The notes under the pieces were generated by a model. It made no database searches and was not told where the DNA came from. It saw only the letters and a program-made list of their open reading frames with translations. The position numbers and the translations under genes were made by a program. 64,000 nucleotides of DNA from Clavibacter michiganensis subsp. tessellarius (GTDB taxonomy: Bacteria > Actinomycetota > Actinomycetes > Actinomycetales > Microbacteriaceae): contig NZ_CP040788.1 of the NCBI RefSeq assembly GCF_021922985.1, positions 3,100,001 through 3,164,000 of the forward strand. Reading direction: 5' to 3'. Position 1 is the stretch's first letter; each line of letters opens with the position of its first letter. Shown here piece after piece: positions 44,361-55,692 of the stretch.

Positions 44361-45026
44361 CTACCCGACGGTCGCGACGGGTCCCGTGGGCACGGTCCCG
44401 GCGGGGTCCGCGGGGGTCCCGTCCCGGTCGCGACGGCGGCGCGCCCGCACCGGCGCGGGCAGGTCGAACAGGGGCAGCGTGCGCTGCACGATCGGACCGA
44501 TCAGCAGGGCGAAGGCGAGCGTGCCGAATCCCACGTTCCCGCCGAGGGCCCAGCCGACGACGAGCACGGCCAGCTCGATCCCGACGCGCACGCGCCAGAC
44601 CGGCCAGCCGGTGCGGCGGTGGATCCCCGTCATCAGCCCGTCGCGCGGGCCGGGCCCGAAGTGCGCGCCGATGTAGAGGCCCGTCGCGAGGCCGAGCAGC
44701 ACGAGGCCGGCGGCGAAGAGCGGGATGCGGATCGCGAGGGCGTCGACGGCGGGGACGACCGCGAGCGCGAACTGCGCGCTGTACCCCACGAAGACCACGT
44801 TGAGGACGGTGCCCCAGCCGGGCCGCTGCCGGATGGGGATCCAGAGGAGCAGCACGAGCGCGCCGATGATGTTCGTCACGACGCCGAACGGCAGGCCGGT
44901 GCGGAGCGTGACGCCCTGGGAGAGGACGTCCCAGGGGGAGACGCCGATGCCGGCCTGGAGCATCATCCCGATGGCGAAGCCGTAGAGGAAGATGCCGACG
45001 GCGAACTGGACTGAGCGACGGAGCAT
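44361..45026 (-). CDS. YczE family membrane protein
   Basis: A 221-residue protein with about five or six membrane helices of the YczE/YitT-like type. FLYGFAIGMMLQAGIGVSPWDVLSQGV is diagnostic, followed by GLYIGAHFGPGPRDGLMTG. The ATG at 45026 aligns with the family start; a TTG at 45062 would add 12 residues. YczE genes are typically next to and controlled by a MocR-type regulator (YczR), as here. Its transport role is unproven. Confidence 0.88.
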   Translation of the reverse strand: MLRRSVQFAVGIFLYGFAIGMMLQAGIGVSPWDVLSQGVTLRTGLPFGVVTNIIGALVLLLWIPIRQRPGWGTVLNVVFVGYSAQFALAVVPAVDALAIRIPLFAAGLVLLGLATGLYIGAHFGPGPRDGLMTGIHRRTGWPVWRVRVGIELAVLVVGWALGGNVGFGTLAFALLIGPIVQRTLPLFDLPAPVRARRRRDRDGTPADPAGTVPTGPVATVG

Positions 45027-45062
45027 GAGGGAGATCCAATCGTCCCGGGGGTTGTGGGACAA

Positions 45063-45088
45063 GAGGCCAATCGACAGGCTGTGGCCTC
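45063..45088. promoter_or_regulatory. Inverted repeat GAGGCCA-12-TGGCCTC, putative MocR operator
   Basis: Two perfect 7-base arms flank 12 bases immediately before the MocR ATG at 45089 and upstream of the divergent YczE gene. MocR regulators typically bind spaced repeats in such divergent regions. Confidence 0.6.
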
Positions 45089-46537
45089 ATGACCCTCGCT
45101 GGATCCGCGCCCTCCGCCGTCCTCGGCCCCGCCGCCCTCACGACGCTGCTGGGCGAGTGGACCCGACCGGTCACGCCCGCCTACGCGGCGCTCGCCGACG
45201 GGATCCGCCGCCTCGTGCTCGACGGCCGCGTCCCCGTCGGCGCGCGCCTGCCCGCCGAGCGGGAGCTCGCCGCGGCGCTCGGCCTCAGCCGCACGACGGT
45301 CGCGGCCGCCTACGCGGCGCTGCGGGGGACCGGCCACCTCGCGAGCCGGCGCGGCTCGGGGAGCGTGACGCGGATCCCGTCACGCGAGCGCGACGCGGGG
45401 GAGGCGGGCGTCGAGGTGGCCGACATGAGCCGCGCGGCCGTGCCCGCCGCCCCCGCCCTCGCCGACGCCGTGATGCGCGCGGCCGCCCGGCTCCCGGCCC
45501 ACCTCGACGGCCACGGCTACGACGTCGAGGGGATCCCGGAGCTGCGCGAGGCGGTCGCCGCCCGCTACCGCGCACGCGGGCTGCCGACCGAGCCCGAGGA
45601 CGTGATGATCACGGTCGGCGCGCAGCACGCCATCGGCCTCCTCGCCTCCGTGCTCGTGCACCGCGGCGACCGCGCGCTCGTGGAGCAGCCGAGCTACCCG
45701 CACGCGATCCAGGCCCTGCGCGACGCGGGCGCCCGGCTCGTCGGGGTGGGCGTCGGCGCGGACGGCTGGGACGAGGACGTGCTGGAGCAGGGCATCCGCC
45801 GCACCCGTCCCGCCCTCGCCTACCTCATGCCCGACTTCCACAACCCGACCGGCCGCACGATGCCCGAGGCCCAGCGCGCGCGGGTCGTCGCGCTCGCCGA
45901 GGCGCACGGCGTCACGGTGGTGGCGGACGAGACCACGGCCGAGCTCGACGTCGACCGGCCGGAGGCGCATCCGCCGCTCGCCGTGCACGGGTCGCCCGGC
46001 GCCGTCGTGCTGGTGGGGTCGGTGGGCAAGACGGTGTGGGGCGGGCTCCGGGTGGGGTGGATCCGCGCCGGCCGGCCGCTCCTCCGCGAGCTCGCCCGCG
46101 CGCGCTCCGCCCGCGACCTCGGCACGCCGGTGCTCGAGCAGCTCGTGGTCGCCGAGGTGCTGGGCGGGATGGACGGGATCCTCGCCGAGCGCCGCGCGCG
46201 CCTCCGCGAGACCAGGGACCACGTGGAGGCCGAGCTCGCGCGGCGGTTCCCCGGCTGGGAGGTGCCGCACGTGGACGGCGGGCTGGCTGTCTGGGTCGGG
46301 ATCGGCGCGCCCGTGAGCACGGAGCTGGCGCTCGCCGCCCGGGCGCGCGGCCTGTCGATCACGGGCGGGAGCCGGTTCGGGCACGACGGCGCGTTCGAGC
46401 GGTTCCTCCGGATCCCGATCACGGCGCCGCCCGCCGCGACCGACCGCGCGCTCGACATCCTCGAGGACGCGTGGCGCGGGCTGGCGCCGGCGGCGGGGCT
46501 CGAGCACGACGTGGAGGACCGCTCGATCCTGGTGTGA
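45089..46537 (+). CDS. MocR family (PLP-dependent) transcriptional regulator, YczR-like
   Basis: 482 residues: a GntR-type winged helix (about 30-95, with LPAERELAAALGLSRTTVAAAY and SRRGSGSVT) joined by a linker to an aminotransferase-fold domain (about 120-470). PLP-site residues are visible in HNPTGRTMP, VVADETTAELD and the lysine of VGSVGKTVWGG. It is divergent from yczE, the known YczR-YczE pairing, so it probably controls that gene in response to a PLP-linked ligand and autoregulates. Confidence 0.92.
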   Translation: MTLAGSAPSAVLGPAALTTLLGEWTRPVTPAYAALADGIRRLVLDGRVPVGARLPAERELAAALGLSRTTVAAAYAALRGTGHLASRRGSGSVTRIPSRERDAGEAGVEVADMSRAAVPAAPALADAVMRAAARLPAHLDGHGYDVEGIPELREAVAARYRARGLPTEPEDVMITVGAQHAIGLLASVLVHRGDRALVEQPSYPHAIQALRDAGARLVGVGVGADGWDEDVLEQGIRRTRPALAYLMPDFHNPTGRTMPEAQRARVVALAEAHGVTVVADETTAELDVDRPEAHPPLAVHGSPGAVVLVGSVGKTVWGGLRVGWIRAGRPLLRELARARSARDLGTPVLEQLVVAEVLGGMDGILAERRARLRETRDHVEAELARRFPGWEVPHVDGGLAVWVGIGAPVSTELALAARARGLSITGGSRFGHDGAFERFLRIPITAPPAATDRALDILEDAWRGLAPAAGLEHDVEDRSILV

Positions 46538-46731
46538 GGCGGCGGCCCGCACGGGCGCCCGGCCGCCCGGCCGCCGGCCTGGGGACGCCCCCGACGTGGG
46601 GCGCCCGGCGACGGGTAGCGTGCGGGGATCCGCGCGACCTCCGGCGAGCGGCATGCGTCCCGATGTCCCGTGTCGACGGGTGCCGCTCCGGCGGAGCGTC
46701 GCGAGCCGCCCGATCCTGGAGGAAGAACACC

Positions 46732-47724
46732 ATGCGCATCCGCCCGCGATCCACCCCCGCCCCGACCCCGTCGGCCGCCGCCGGCCGCTCCCGTCACGCG
46801 TTCGCCGCGCTGGCGCTCGCCGGGGGCCTCGCCGCCGCCGGTCTGGCGGTGCCGTCGTCCGCGTCCGCCGCGTCCGCCGCGTCCGCCGCCGCGTCGACCG
46901 GCGCGTCCGTCGTCGTCCCCGCGTCCGTCGACCGGGACGCCGCCGCCGCGCACTGGACGGCCGACGCCCGTGCCGCCGCCCTCGCCGCCGACGCGCCCTC
47001 GGTCGCCGGATCGGCCTCGGCGTCCGCGTCCGCAACCCTCTCCACGTCCGACGACGCGGGCGCCGCGGGCTCCGCGCCGGTCCCGCACCCCGACCAACCG
47101 TTCGTGGGCGTCCTCTTCTACGTGTCGGGCGGGCGCAACCACGCGTGCACCGCCAGCGTCGTCGACACCCCGGACGGCGACGCGATCGCGACCGCCGCCC
47201 ACTGCCTCGTCGACCGGCGCACGGGCGCGGCGACCACCTTGGCCACCTTCATCCCCGGAGCACAGGGCGCCACCGCTCCCCACGGCATCTGGCCCGTGCG
47301 CGTCGCGGCCGTCTCCTCCTCGTGGGCGACGACGGGCCGCGCGTCGGACGACGCCGGGTTCGCGCGCGTGAGCGGCCCCGCGGGCGTCGTGCTCGCGGCC
47401 CAGGTGGGCGCCGCCGAGCCCGTCTTCGGATCGCCCCTCGTGCCGGCGACCGGCCAGGCGCCGCGCCTCGCGATCCTCGGCTACCCGACCGCCGGATCCA
47501 CCACGGCGACGCTCGAGGCGTGCGCCGGCCGCCCGCAGCACGACACCGGCGGACAGACCTCCCTGCCGTGCGCGCTCGGGAAGGGCGCGGCCGGATCCCC
47601 GGTGATCACGGCGGCCGGCGACCAGCTCTCCGTCGTCGCGCGCCCCTCCGCGGGCCGCGGCGTGCTCCTCGCGACGTGGGGCGCCGAGGCGCAGCGCGCC
47701 TTCTCCTCCCTCCAGGGGCGGTAG
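46732..47724 (+). CDS. Secreted trypsin-like serine protease homologue lacking the nucleophile
   Basis: 330 residues. A signal peptide (about 1-47: Arg-rich head, FAALALAGGLAAAGLAV, AxA-type site near SSASA) and an Ala/Ser-rich propeptide precede a trypsin-fold domain. His is present in ATAAHC and Asp in SDDAGFARV. Where GDSGGP or SSGGP should carry the nucleophilic Ser, the sequence is GKGAAGSPV, with Ala (GCC codon near 47591) in the Ser position. Catalysis is therefore doubtful. Clavibacter-type bacteria secrete several Chp/Pat-1-like protease homologues, some inactive. TGGAGGAAG before the ATG gives a strong ribosome site. Confidence 0.8.
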   Translation: MRIRPRSTPAPTPSAAAGRSRHAFAALALAGGLAAAGLAVPSSASAASAASAAASTGASVVVPASVDRDAAAAHWTADARAAALAADAPSVAGSASASASATLSTSDDAGAAGSAPVPHPDQPFVGVLFYVSGGRNHACTASVVDTPDGDAIATAAHCLVDRRTGAATTLATFIPGAQGATAPHGIWPVRVAAVSSSWATTGRASDDAGFARVSGPAGVVLAAQVGAAEPVFGSPLVPATGQAPRLAILGYPTAGSTTATLEACAGRPQHDTGGQTSLPCALGKGAAGSPVITAAGDQLSVVARPSAGRGVLLATWGAEAQRAFSSLQGR

Positions 47725-47836
47725 CCGATCCCCGGGCGGCGGTCCGCCGTAGCCGCCGAGCGCCGGTCTCGGACCGCTGCCTGGGGAATCCCCTTCGTGC
47801 ACGAACGGGTTGGGTCGGCGCGAGCATACTGAAGCC

Positions 47837-49918
<2,082 letters not shown>

Positions 49919-49946
49919 CCGCGCCGCCCGTCGCACGGGCCGACCG

Positions 49947-49980
49947 ACGACGCGCCCCCGGGGAACCGGGGGCGCGTCGT
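49947..49980 (+). terminator. Terminator after glgX
   Basis: ACGACGCGCCCCCGG and CCGGGGGCGCGTCGT form a 15-base perfect stem with loop GGAA, 28 bases after the glgX stop. Confidence 0.85.
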
Positions 49981-50083
49981 CGTGCGCGGACGGTGCGCCG
50001 ACCGGGCGCGCGTCCGGGACCGCCGCGCGACGGGCGTACCGTGGACTGCCCCGTTTCCTCTCCCGGGGAGAACGGATGGCCGC

Positions 50084-51145
50084 GTGCCCGCATCACCCGC
50101 CCCGCGGCCGCCGTCGACCCGGACGCTCGACCTCGAGGCGGCGATGCGCGCGAGCGTCGGCCTCCTCGTGCCGCTCGTGGTGCTCCTCGCGATCGACCGG
50201 CTCGACCTCGCGCTCTACGCGTCGTTCGGCGCGTTCACCGGGCTGTACGGCCGCAACGAGCGGTACCGGCTGCGGCTCGCGAGCGTCGGCGCGGGGGCCG
50301 CGATGATGCTCGTCGCCATCGCCACGGGCGTGCTCCTGTCGCTCGCCGACGCGCCGCTCGCGCTCGAGGCGGCGGGACTCGTCGTCGTGCTCGGCGGGGC
50401 GTCGCTCGTGTCGACGGCGATGAGCCTGGTGCCGCCGCATCCGCTGTTCCCCGTGTTCGGGCTGGTCGTGTGCGCCGCCGTGCCGGTGGATCCGGCGCAG
50501 GCGCGCGACGCGCTCGTGACGGCCGTGGCCGCGATCGCGTTCTCCGCGGGCGTCTGCATGTCCGGCTGGCTGCTCCGCCGCTGGGCGCCCGACGCGCACG
50601 CCCACCGCTTCCGCGCGCTGCCGCGGATCCCCGTGCGCGACGCCGCCGTGCACCGCGACCCCGCCGCCTGGACCGCCGTGGCCGCCAACGTCGTCGGCGC
50701 GCTCGTCGCGGGCGGGATCGCCGTGGCGCTCGGGCTCGGGCACCACTACTGGGCGGTCGTGACCCTGGTGGCGGTGCTCCCGGTGGTGCGCGGGCCGCTG
50801 TCGTTCGCGCGCGTGGCGCACCGGGTGCTGGGGACGCTGGCCGGGTCGGTGGTGGCCGCGGGGATCCTCGCGCTGCACCTCCCGGCGCCGGCCGTGATCG
50901 CGGTGGCGGTGGCCTGCCAGTTCGCGGCCGAGCTCGCGGTGGGGCGGCACTACGGGCTGGCGCTCGTCTTCATCACGCCGCTCGCGCTCGTGATGGGCGG
51001 CCTCGGCCGGACGCTCCCGGTGCTGCCGCTCGTGGCGGACCGGGTGGTCGACACGGTCGTGGGTGCCGCCGTCGGCGTGGTCGTGATCCTGGTGCTGCGG
51101 GCGCTCGCCGCCCGGCGTCAGCGGCGGGCGGCGGGAGCGGTGTAG
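50084..51145 (+). CDS. FUSC family membrane protein
   Basis: A 353-residue integral membrane protein of the fusaric-acid-resistance/aromatic-exporter-like type. There are two repeated halves of about five helices. The first begins RASVGLLVPLVVLLAIDRLDLALYASFGAFTGLYGRN and the second has HHYWAVVTLVAVLPVVRGP, both matching the FUSC repeat. Without the usual long cytosolic domain it is a short variant. The GTG at 50084 is uncertain. Its 3' end overlaps the convergent gene at 51118 by 28 bases. Confidence 0.82.
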   Translation: MPASPAPRPPSTRTLDLEAAMRASVGLLVPLVVLLAIDRLDLALYASFGAFTGLYGRNERYRLRLASVGAGAAMMLVAIATGVLLSLADAPLALEAAGLVVVLGGASLVSTAMSLVPPHPLFPVFGLVVCAAVPVDPAQARDALVTAVAAIAFSAGVCMSGWLLRRWAPDAHAHRFRALPRIPVRDAAVHRDPAAWTAVAANVVGALVAGGIAVALGLGHHYWAVVTLVAVLPVVRGPLSFARVAHRVLGTLAGSVVAAGILALHLPAPAVIAVAVACQFAAELAVGRHYGLALVFITPLALVMGGLGRTLPVLPLVADRVVDTVVGAAVGVVVILVLRALAARRQRRAAGAV

Positions 51146-51411
51146 CGGCGGAGGATGCAGACGACCGCCCCGGCCAGCGCGAGCGCGGCGACCGCGCCGG
51201 CGACGACGGCCCGGCGGACGAGGGCCTCGTGCTCGGGCGAGGTCGGCGATCCGAGGTCCGGTGCAGGCAGCTCGTCCACCAGGACCGCGCCCTGGAGGAG
51301 GGCGACGAGGGCCGTGGGCGCCGCGACCGCGAAGGCGACGAGGCAGAGGATCGCCCCCGCGACCAGCAGGCGATCGCGGAGGCGACGCGGGCGGGAGGAT
51401 GCGGCGGGCAC
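51118..51411 (-). CDS. Small two-helix membrane protein, unrecognised
   Basis: A 97-residue protein with a basic head and two membrane helices (LLVAGAILCLVAFAVAAPTAL and AVVAGAVAALALAGAVVCIL) around a loop of about 25 residues. The start is GTG at 51411. It lies 12 bases after the lipoprotein gene, as the last member of a three-gene operon, and overlaps the convergent FUSC gene tail to tail. Function is unknown. Confidence 0.65.
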   Translation of the reverse strand: MPAASSRPRRLRDRLLVAGAILCLVAFAVAAPTALVALLQGAVLVDELPAPDLGSPTSPEHEALVRRAVVAGAVAALALAGAVVCILRRYTAPAARR

Positions 51412-51423
51412 GGCGCGACGGGC

Positions 51424-51822
51424 CTAGGGGAGGACCGTGGTGCTCCAGCCGTAGAGCCGGCCGTTCGCGCCGAAGACGTTCCAGCCGCCGGCGCAGGTGA
51501 CGGTGGCCGGGTCGATCGTCGGCGGCCACCAGGTGTCCTCGATGGTCGACATCTGCAGGTCGGTGCAGCCGCCGGGCGCGGGCGCGGCCTGCCCGGTCTG
51601 GACGGCGACGATGGTGCCGACCTTCGCCTCGGACTTGGTGCGCATGAGGGTGCCGTCGGCCGGGATCCACGAGGGCAGGGCCCCGCCGAGCGCGGTCTGG
51701 GCGTCGGCGGTGGTGGCGTAGATCTCGGTGGTGGGCGCGTCGAACTGCGCGCTGGCCCCGCATCCGGACAGGAGCGCCGCGCTCGCGACGGCGGCCAGGA
51801 CGGTGAGGGTCGGTCGATGCAT
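51424..51822 (-). CDS. Lipoprotein, unrecognised
   Basis: A 132-residue secreted lipoprotein. The signal peptide (LTVLAAVASAALLSGC) ends in a clear lipobox, so the mature protein is anchored at Cys21 or so on the outer face of the membrane. The mature part has two further Cys residues (GGCTDLQ and TCAGGW) that may form a disulfide. No family is recognised. It starts 18 bases after the DUF2256/DUF3253 gene and is probably co-transcribed with it. Confidence 0.8.
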   Translation of the reverse strand: MHRPTLTVLAAVASAALLSGCGASAQFDAPTTEIYATTADAQTALGGALPSWIPADGTLMRTKSEAKVGTIVAVQTGQAAPAPGGCTDLQMSTIEDTWWPPTIDPATVTCAGGWNVFGANGRLYGWSTTVLP

Positions 51823-51839
51823 CCCCCTAGTGTGCCTGG

Positions 51840-52238
51840 TCAGCGGCGACGGCGGATGCGGATGGGCCCCTTGGCCGTGGAGGGATCGACGACGGACCCC
51901 TTCTGGGTGATCTCGACCTCGCCCGCGTCCACCAGGCGGCGGGCCGCGCGGCGGGCCGGCTCCATCAGGTCGCGCCAGTCGTCGGGCGACTCCGCGCGCG
52001 CGGCCTCCGAGGGGCAGATGGTGGCGCCGCCGGCGCGGTGCGCGAGCAGGTCGAGGATCCGCCGCTCCAGCCGCTCGTCGACGTCGGAGACCCCGCGGCG
52101 ACGGCACGCGTCGCTGCAGTAGCGCACCTCGTCCCAGTCGCGCTCCCACTTCCTGCGCCACTCGATCGTGCGACCGCACGAGGCGCAGGTCTTCGGCGCC
52201 GGGACCGCGTCCCGCTTCGTCGATGCCCGATGCGCCAT
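51840..52238 (-). CDS. DUF2256/DUF3253 two-domain protein
   Basis: 132 residues. The N-terminal DUF2256 part (about 10-50) is a treble-clef zinc finger: KTCASCGRTIEWRRKWERDW then VRYCSDACRRR, four cysteines in all. The C-terminal DUF3253 part (about 55-125) is a winged-helix-like domain (LERRILDLLAHRAGGATICPSEAAR and DAGEVEITQKGSVVD). The combination suggests nucleic-acid binding. It heads the small minus-strand operon. Confidence 0.85.
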   Translation of the reverse strand: MAHRASTKRDAVPAPKTCASCGRTIEWRRKWERDWDEVRYCSDACRRRGVSDVDERLERRILDLLAHRAGGATICPSEAARAESPDDWRDLMEPARRAARRLVDAGEVEITQKGSVVDPSTAKGPIRIRRRR

Positions 52239-52428
52239 CCCCCCAGCATGCTCCGCGCGACGGGGGATCGGCTGGGCCGGACGCCCCGCGTTCGAAAACC
52301 CGTCGCGAACGGGGGATCTCCCCGTCGCGGGTGCGATACTCCAGGGGACGGGGCGGGTTCCCGGTGCGGGCGGTCAGCGGCTCGAGCGACCGCCGCACCC
52401 GCGGCCCGCATCGCACAAGGAGCACCCC

Positions 52429-55400
52429 CTGCATCTCCTCTCCGTCTTCAGCCTCCGCAACCGCGCGCTGATCGCGCTCGTCACCATCGTCATCGGGGTC
52501 TTCGGCGGCATCGCGCTGACGACGCTCAAGCAGGAGCTCATCCCGTCGGTGTCGTTCCCGCAGCTCGCGGTCGTCACGGCGTACCCGGGTGCGTCGCCCG
52601 CGGTCGTGGACACCGACGTGTCGACGCCCATCGAGCGTGCGATTCAAGCGGTGCCGGGCCTCGAGTCCTCCACCGCGACCTCGCGCACCGACTCGTCCGT
52701 CATCTCGGCGTCGTTCACCTACGGCACCGACCTCGCGACGGCCGAGCAGAAGATCGACCAGGCCATCAACCGGATCCGCACGACGCTGCCGGACGGGATC
52801 GACCCGGTGGTCATCGCGGGCAGCATCGACGACCTCCCGGTGATCCAGATCGCCGTGACGAGCGACCTCAGCCCGCAGGACCTCACGGCGGCGCTCGAGC
52901 GCTCGACCCTGTCGGACATCCGCAAGCTCGAGGGCGTCCGCGACGCGAGCCTCCTCGGCACGGTCGGCCAGCGCGTGGTCATCACGCCGGACCCCGCGAA
53001 GGTGCAGGCCGCCGGCCTCACGAACCAGGCCATCCGCGACGCGCTCGACGCCAACGGGAAGCTCCTGCCCGCGGGCTCCGTGACGGAGGACGGCACCACG
53101 CTGTCGGTCCAGTCCGGCGCGCGCCTCGCCTCCACCCAGGACCTGTCGTCCCTGCCGCTGCTCGGCGCGGCGAGCGGCCGCGAGCTCACGGTCGGCGACG
53201 TCGCCACGGTCGAGCTCGGCCAGGATCCGACCACCGGCATCTCGCGCGTGGACGGCCAGCCGTCGCTCACCATCGCCGTCACGAAGACGCCCGCGGGCAA
53301 CACGGTCGACGTCTCGCACCTGGTCACCGAGCTCCTGCCGCAACTCGCGGACGACCTGGGGAGCAACACGGAGTTCACGGTCGTGTTCGACCAGGCGCCC
53401 TTCATCGAGCAGTCGATCTCGAGCCTCACCACGGAGGGCCTGCTCGGCCTCGTGTTCGCGGTGCTCGTGATCCTCGTGTTCCTGCTGTCGATCCGGTCGA
53501 CCATCGTCACCGCGATCTCCATCCCGGCGTCGGTGCTCATCACCTTCATCGGCATGCTCGCGTCGGGCTACACGCTCAACATCATCACGCTCGGCGCGCT
53601 GACGATCGCGGTCGGGCGCGTGGTGGACGACTCGATCGTGGTGATCGAGAACATCAAGCGGCACCTCTCCTTCACGCCCGACCGGCTCGACGCGATCCGC
53701 GCGGCCGTGCGCGAGGTCGCGGGCGCGGTCACGGCGTCCACCGCCACGACCGTCGCGGTGTTCCTGCCGATCGCGCTCGTGGGCGACATCACGGGCGAGC
53801 TGTTCCGGCCGTTCGCTCTCACGGTGACGATCGCGCTCGCCGCGTCGCTGTTCGTCGCGCTGACGATCGTGCCCGTGCTCGCGTACTGGTTCCTGCGGCC
53901 CGAGGGGGAGTCGCGCCGGGCGCGCCGGAAGGCCGCCGCTGCCGCCGCATCCGCCCCGGCCGCGGAGGGCGCCGTCCGCACGGGCGCGCACGCCGCCGTC
54001 GCCGGCCCCGTGGACGACCGCGAGCTCGCCGACCGGCCGGCCCGCGGATCCCACGCCGCGCACGACGAGGGCGAGGGGATGGGGAAGCCCACGCGCCTCC
54101 AGCGCGGCTACCTGCCCATCCTCGCCTGGACCCTCAAGCACTCCGCGGTGACGCTCGTGCTCGCGATCCTCGTGCTCGGCGGGACGGTCGCGCTCATCCC
54201 GAGCATGAAGACCAACTTCCTCGGCGACAGCGGGCAGAACACCCTCACGGTCTCGCAGGAGCTGCCGAGCGACACGAGCCTCGAGGCGCAGGACACCGCG
54301 GCCACGAAGGTCGAGCAGGCGCTCATCGGCGTCTCCGGCGTCGACACCGTGCAGACCTCGATCGGCTCGGACAGCACCTCGCTCACCGCGGCCTTCGGGG
54401 GCGGTGGCGGCATCACGTTCGCGCTCACGACCGACGCGGACGCCGACCAGGACGCGATCCGCGAGCGCGTGCGCACCGCGGTCGACGGCCTCACCGACGT
54501 GGGCGACGTGTCGCTCGCGGCCGCGTCCGGCGGGTTCTCGTCGAGCGACATCGCGGTGGAGATCACGGCGAACGACGGCGACGACCTCAAGGCCTCGGCC
54601 GACGCGGTCCTCGCCGCTGTGAAGGACCTGCCGTCCATCGAGCAGGCCACGAGCAACCTGTCGGAGACGCAGCCGTACATCGCCGTGAACGTGGACCGGG
54701 CCAAGGCCGCGGCCGCCGGGCTCAGCGAGCAGGCCGTGGGCGGCATCGTGACCGCGAGCCGGCTGCCGGCCGCGGTCGGCCAGGTCGTCATCGACGAGAA
54801 GACGCTCTCCATCTACATCCAGGACCCGGACGCCGCGCAGAGCCTGCAGGGGCTGCGCGACTTCCGGATCCCGACCGCCCGCGGCCTCGTGCCGCTCAGC
54901 GACCTCGCGACCGTCGAGGTCACCGACGGCCCCGCCAGCGTCACGACCACCGGCGGCTTCCGCAGCGCGACCGTGAGCGCGACGCCCGGCAGCGACGACG
55001 TGGGCTTCGCCTCGTCCGAGGTGTCGCGGGCGATCGCCGACGTGCAGCTGCCGGCCGGCGCGCAGGCGTCCCTCGGCGGCGTCGCGTCGCAGCAGTCGGA
55101 CGCGTTCGGGCAGCTCGGGCTCGCGGTGCTGGCGGCGATCCTGATCGTCTACATCATCATGGTCGCGACGTTCCGGAGCCTCGTGCAGCCGCTCGTGCTG
55201 CTCGTCTCGGTGCCGTTCGCGGCGACCGGCGCGGTGCTGCTGCAGGTGGTGACGGGGATCCCGCTGGGCGTCGCGTCGATCATCGGCCTGCTGATGCTCG
55301 TGGGCATCGTGGTGACCAACGCGATCGTGCTCATCGACCTCGTGAACCAGTACCGGACGCGCGGGCTCGAGCTCCGGGAGGCGATCCTGCAGGGGGCGTC

Positions 55401-55692
55401 GCGGAGGCTCCGGCCCATCCTCATGACGGCGCTCGCGACGATCTTCGCGCTGCTGCCGCTCGCGATCGGGCTCACCGGGCACGGCGGGTTCATCTCGCAG
55501 CCGCTCGCGATCGTCGTGATCGGCGGCCTGCTGTCGTCGACCGTGCTGACGCTGCTCGTGCTGCCGTCGCTGTACTCGCTCGTGGAGCGGGCGGGGCTGC
55601 GGATCCGGGCGCGCGGCGAGCGGCGTCGGGCCGAGCGCGGGCTGCCGGTCGGCGGATCCGCGGCGCCGGCTGCCTCCGACGCGACGAGCTGA
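52429..55692 (+). CDS. RND superfamily efflux transporter, probable CTG start
   Basis: A 1087-residue exporter of the AcrB/HAE type: TM1 (ALIALVTIVIGVFGGIALT), a periplasmic-type porter loop, a TM2-6 block with VGRVVDDSIVVIENI (the charged TM4 pair), a roughly 75-residue Ala/Arg-rich cytosolic linker, then a second half with the same order (VGIVVTNAIVLIDLV). The natural N-terminus (HLLSVFSLRNRAL) is reached by CTG at 52429, 6 bases after AAGGAG; I find no in-frame ATG, GTG or TTG between it and far upstream shadow sequence. No membrane-fusion partner is adjacent. The substrate is unknown. Confidence 0.85.
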   Translation: MHLLSVFSLRNRALIALVTIVIGVFGGIALTTLKQELIPSVSFPQLAVVTAYPGASPAVVDTDVSTPIERAIQAVPGLESSTATSRTDSSVISASFTYGTDLATAEQKIDQAINRIRTTLPDGIDPVVIAGSIDDLPVIQIAVTSDLSPQDLTAALERSTLSDIRKLEGVRDASLLGTVGQRVVITPDPAKVQAAGLTNQAIRDALDANGKLLPAGSVTEDGTTLSVQSGARLASTQDLSSLPLLGAASGRELTVGDVATVELGQDPTTGISRVDGQPSLTIAVTKTPAGNTVDVSHLVTELLPQLADDLGSNTEFTVVFDQAPFIEQSISSLTTEGLLGLVFAVLVILVFLLSIRSTIVTAISIPASVLITFIGMLASGYTLNIITLGALTIAVGRVVDDSIVVIENIKRHLSFTPDRLDAIRAAVREVAGAVTASTATTVAVFLPIALVGDITGELFRPFALTVTIALAASLFVALTIVPVLAYWFLRPEGESRRARRKAAAAAASAPAAEGAVRTGAHAAVAGPVDDRELADRPARGSHAAHDEGEGMGKPTRLQRGYLPILAWTLKHSAVTLVLAILVLGGTVALIPSMKTNFLGDSGQNTLTVSQELPSDTSLEAQDTAATKVEQALIGVSGVDTVQTSIGSDSTSLTAAFGGGGGITFALTTDADADQDAIRERVRTAVDGLTDVGDVSLAAASGGFSSSDIAVEITANDGDDLKASADAVLAAVKDLPSIEQATSNLSETQPYIAVNVDRAKAAAAGLSEQAVGGIVTASRLPAAVGQVVIDEKTLSIYIQDPDAAQSLQGLRDFRIPTARGLVPLSDLATVEVTDGPASVTTTGGFRSATVSATPGSDDVGFASSEVSRAIADVQLPAGAQASLGGVASQQSDAFGQLGLAVLAAILIVYIIMVATFRSLVQPLVLLVSVPFAATGAVLLQVVTGIPLGVASIIGLLMLVGIVVTNAIVLIDLVNQYRTRGLELREAILQGASRRLRPILMTALATIFALLPLAIGLTGHGGFISQPLAIVVIGGLLSSTVLTLLVLPSLYSLVERAGLRIRARGERRRAERGLPVGGSAAPAASDATS

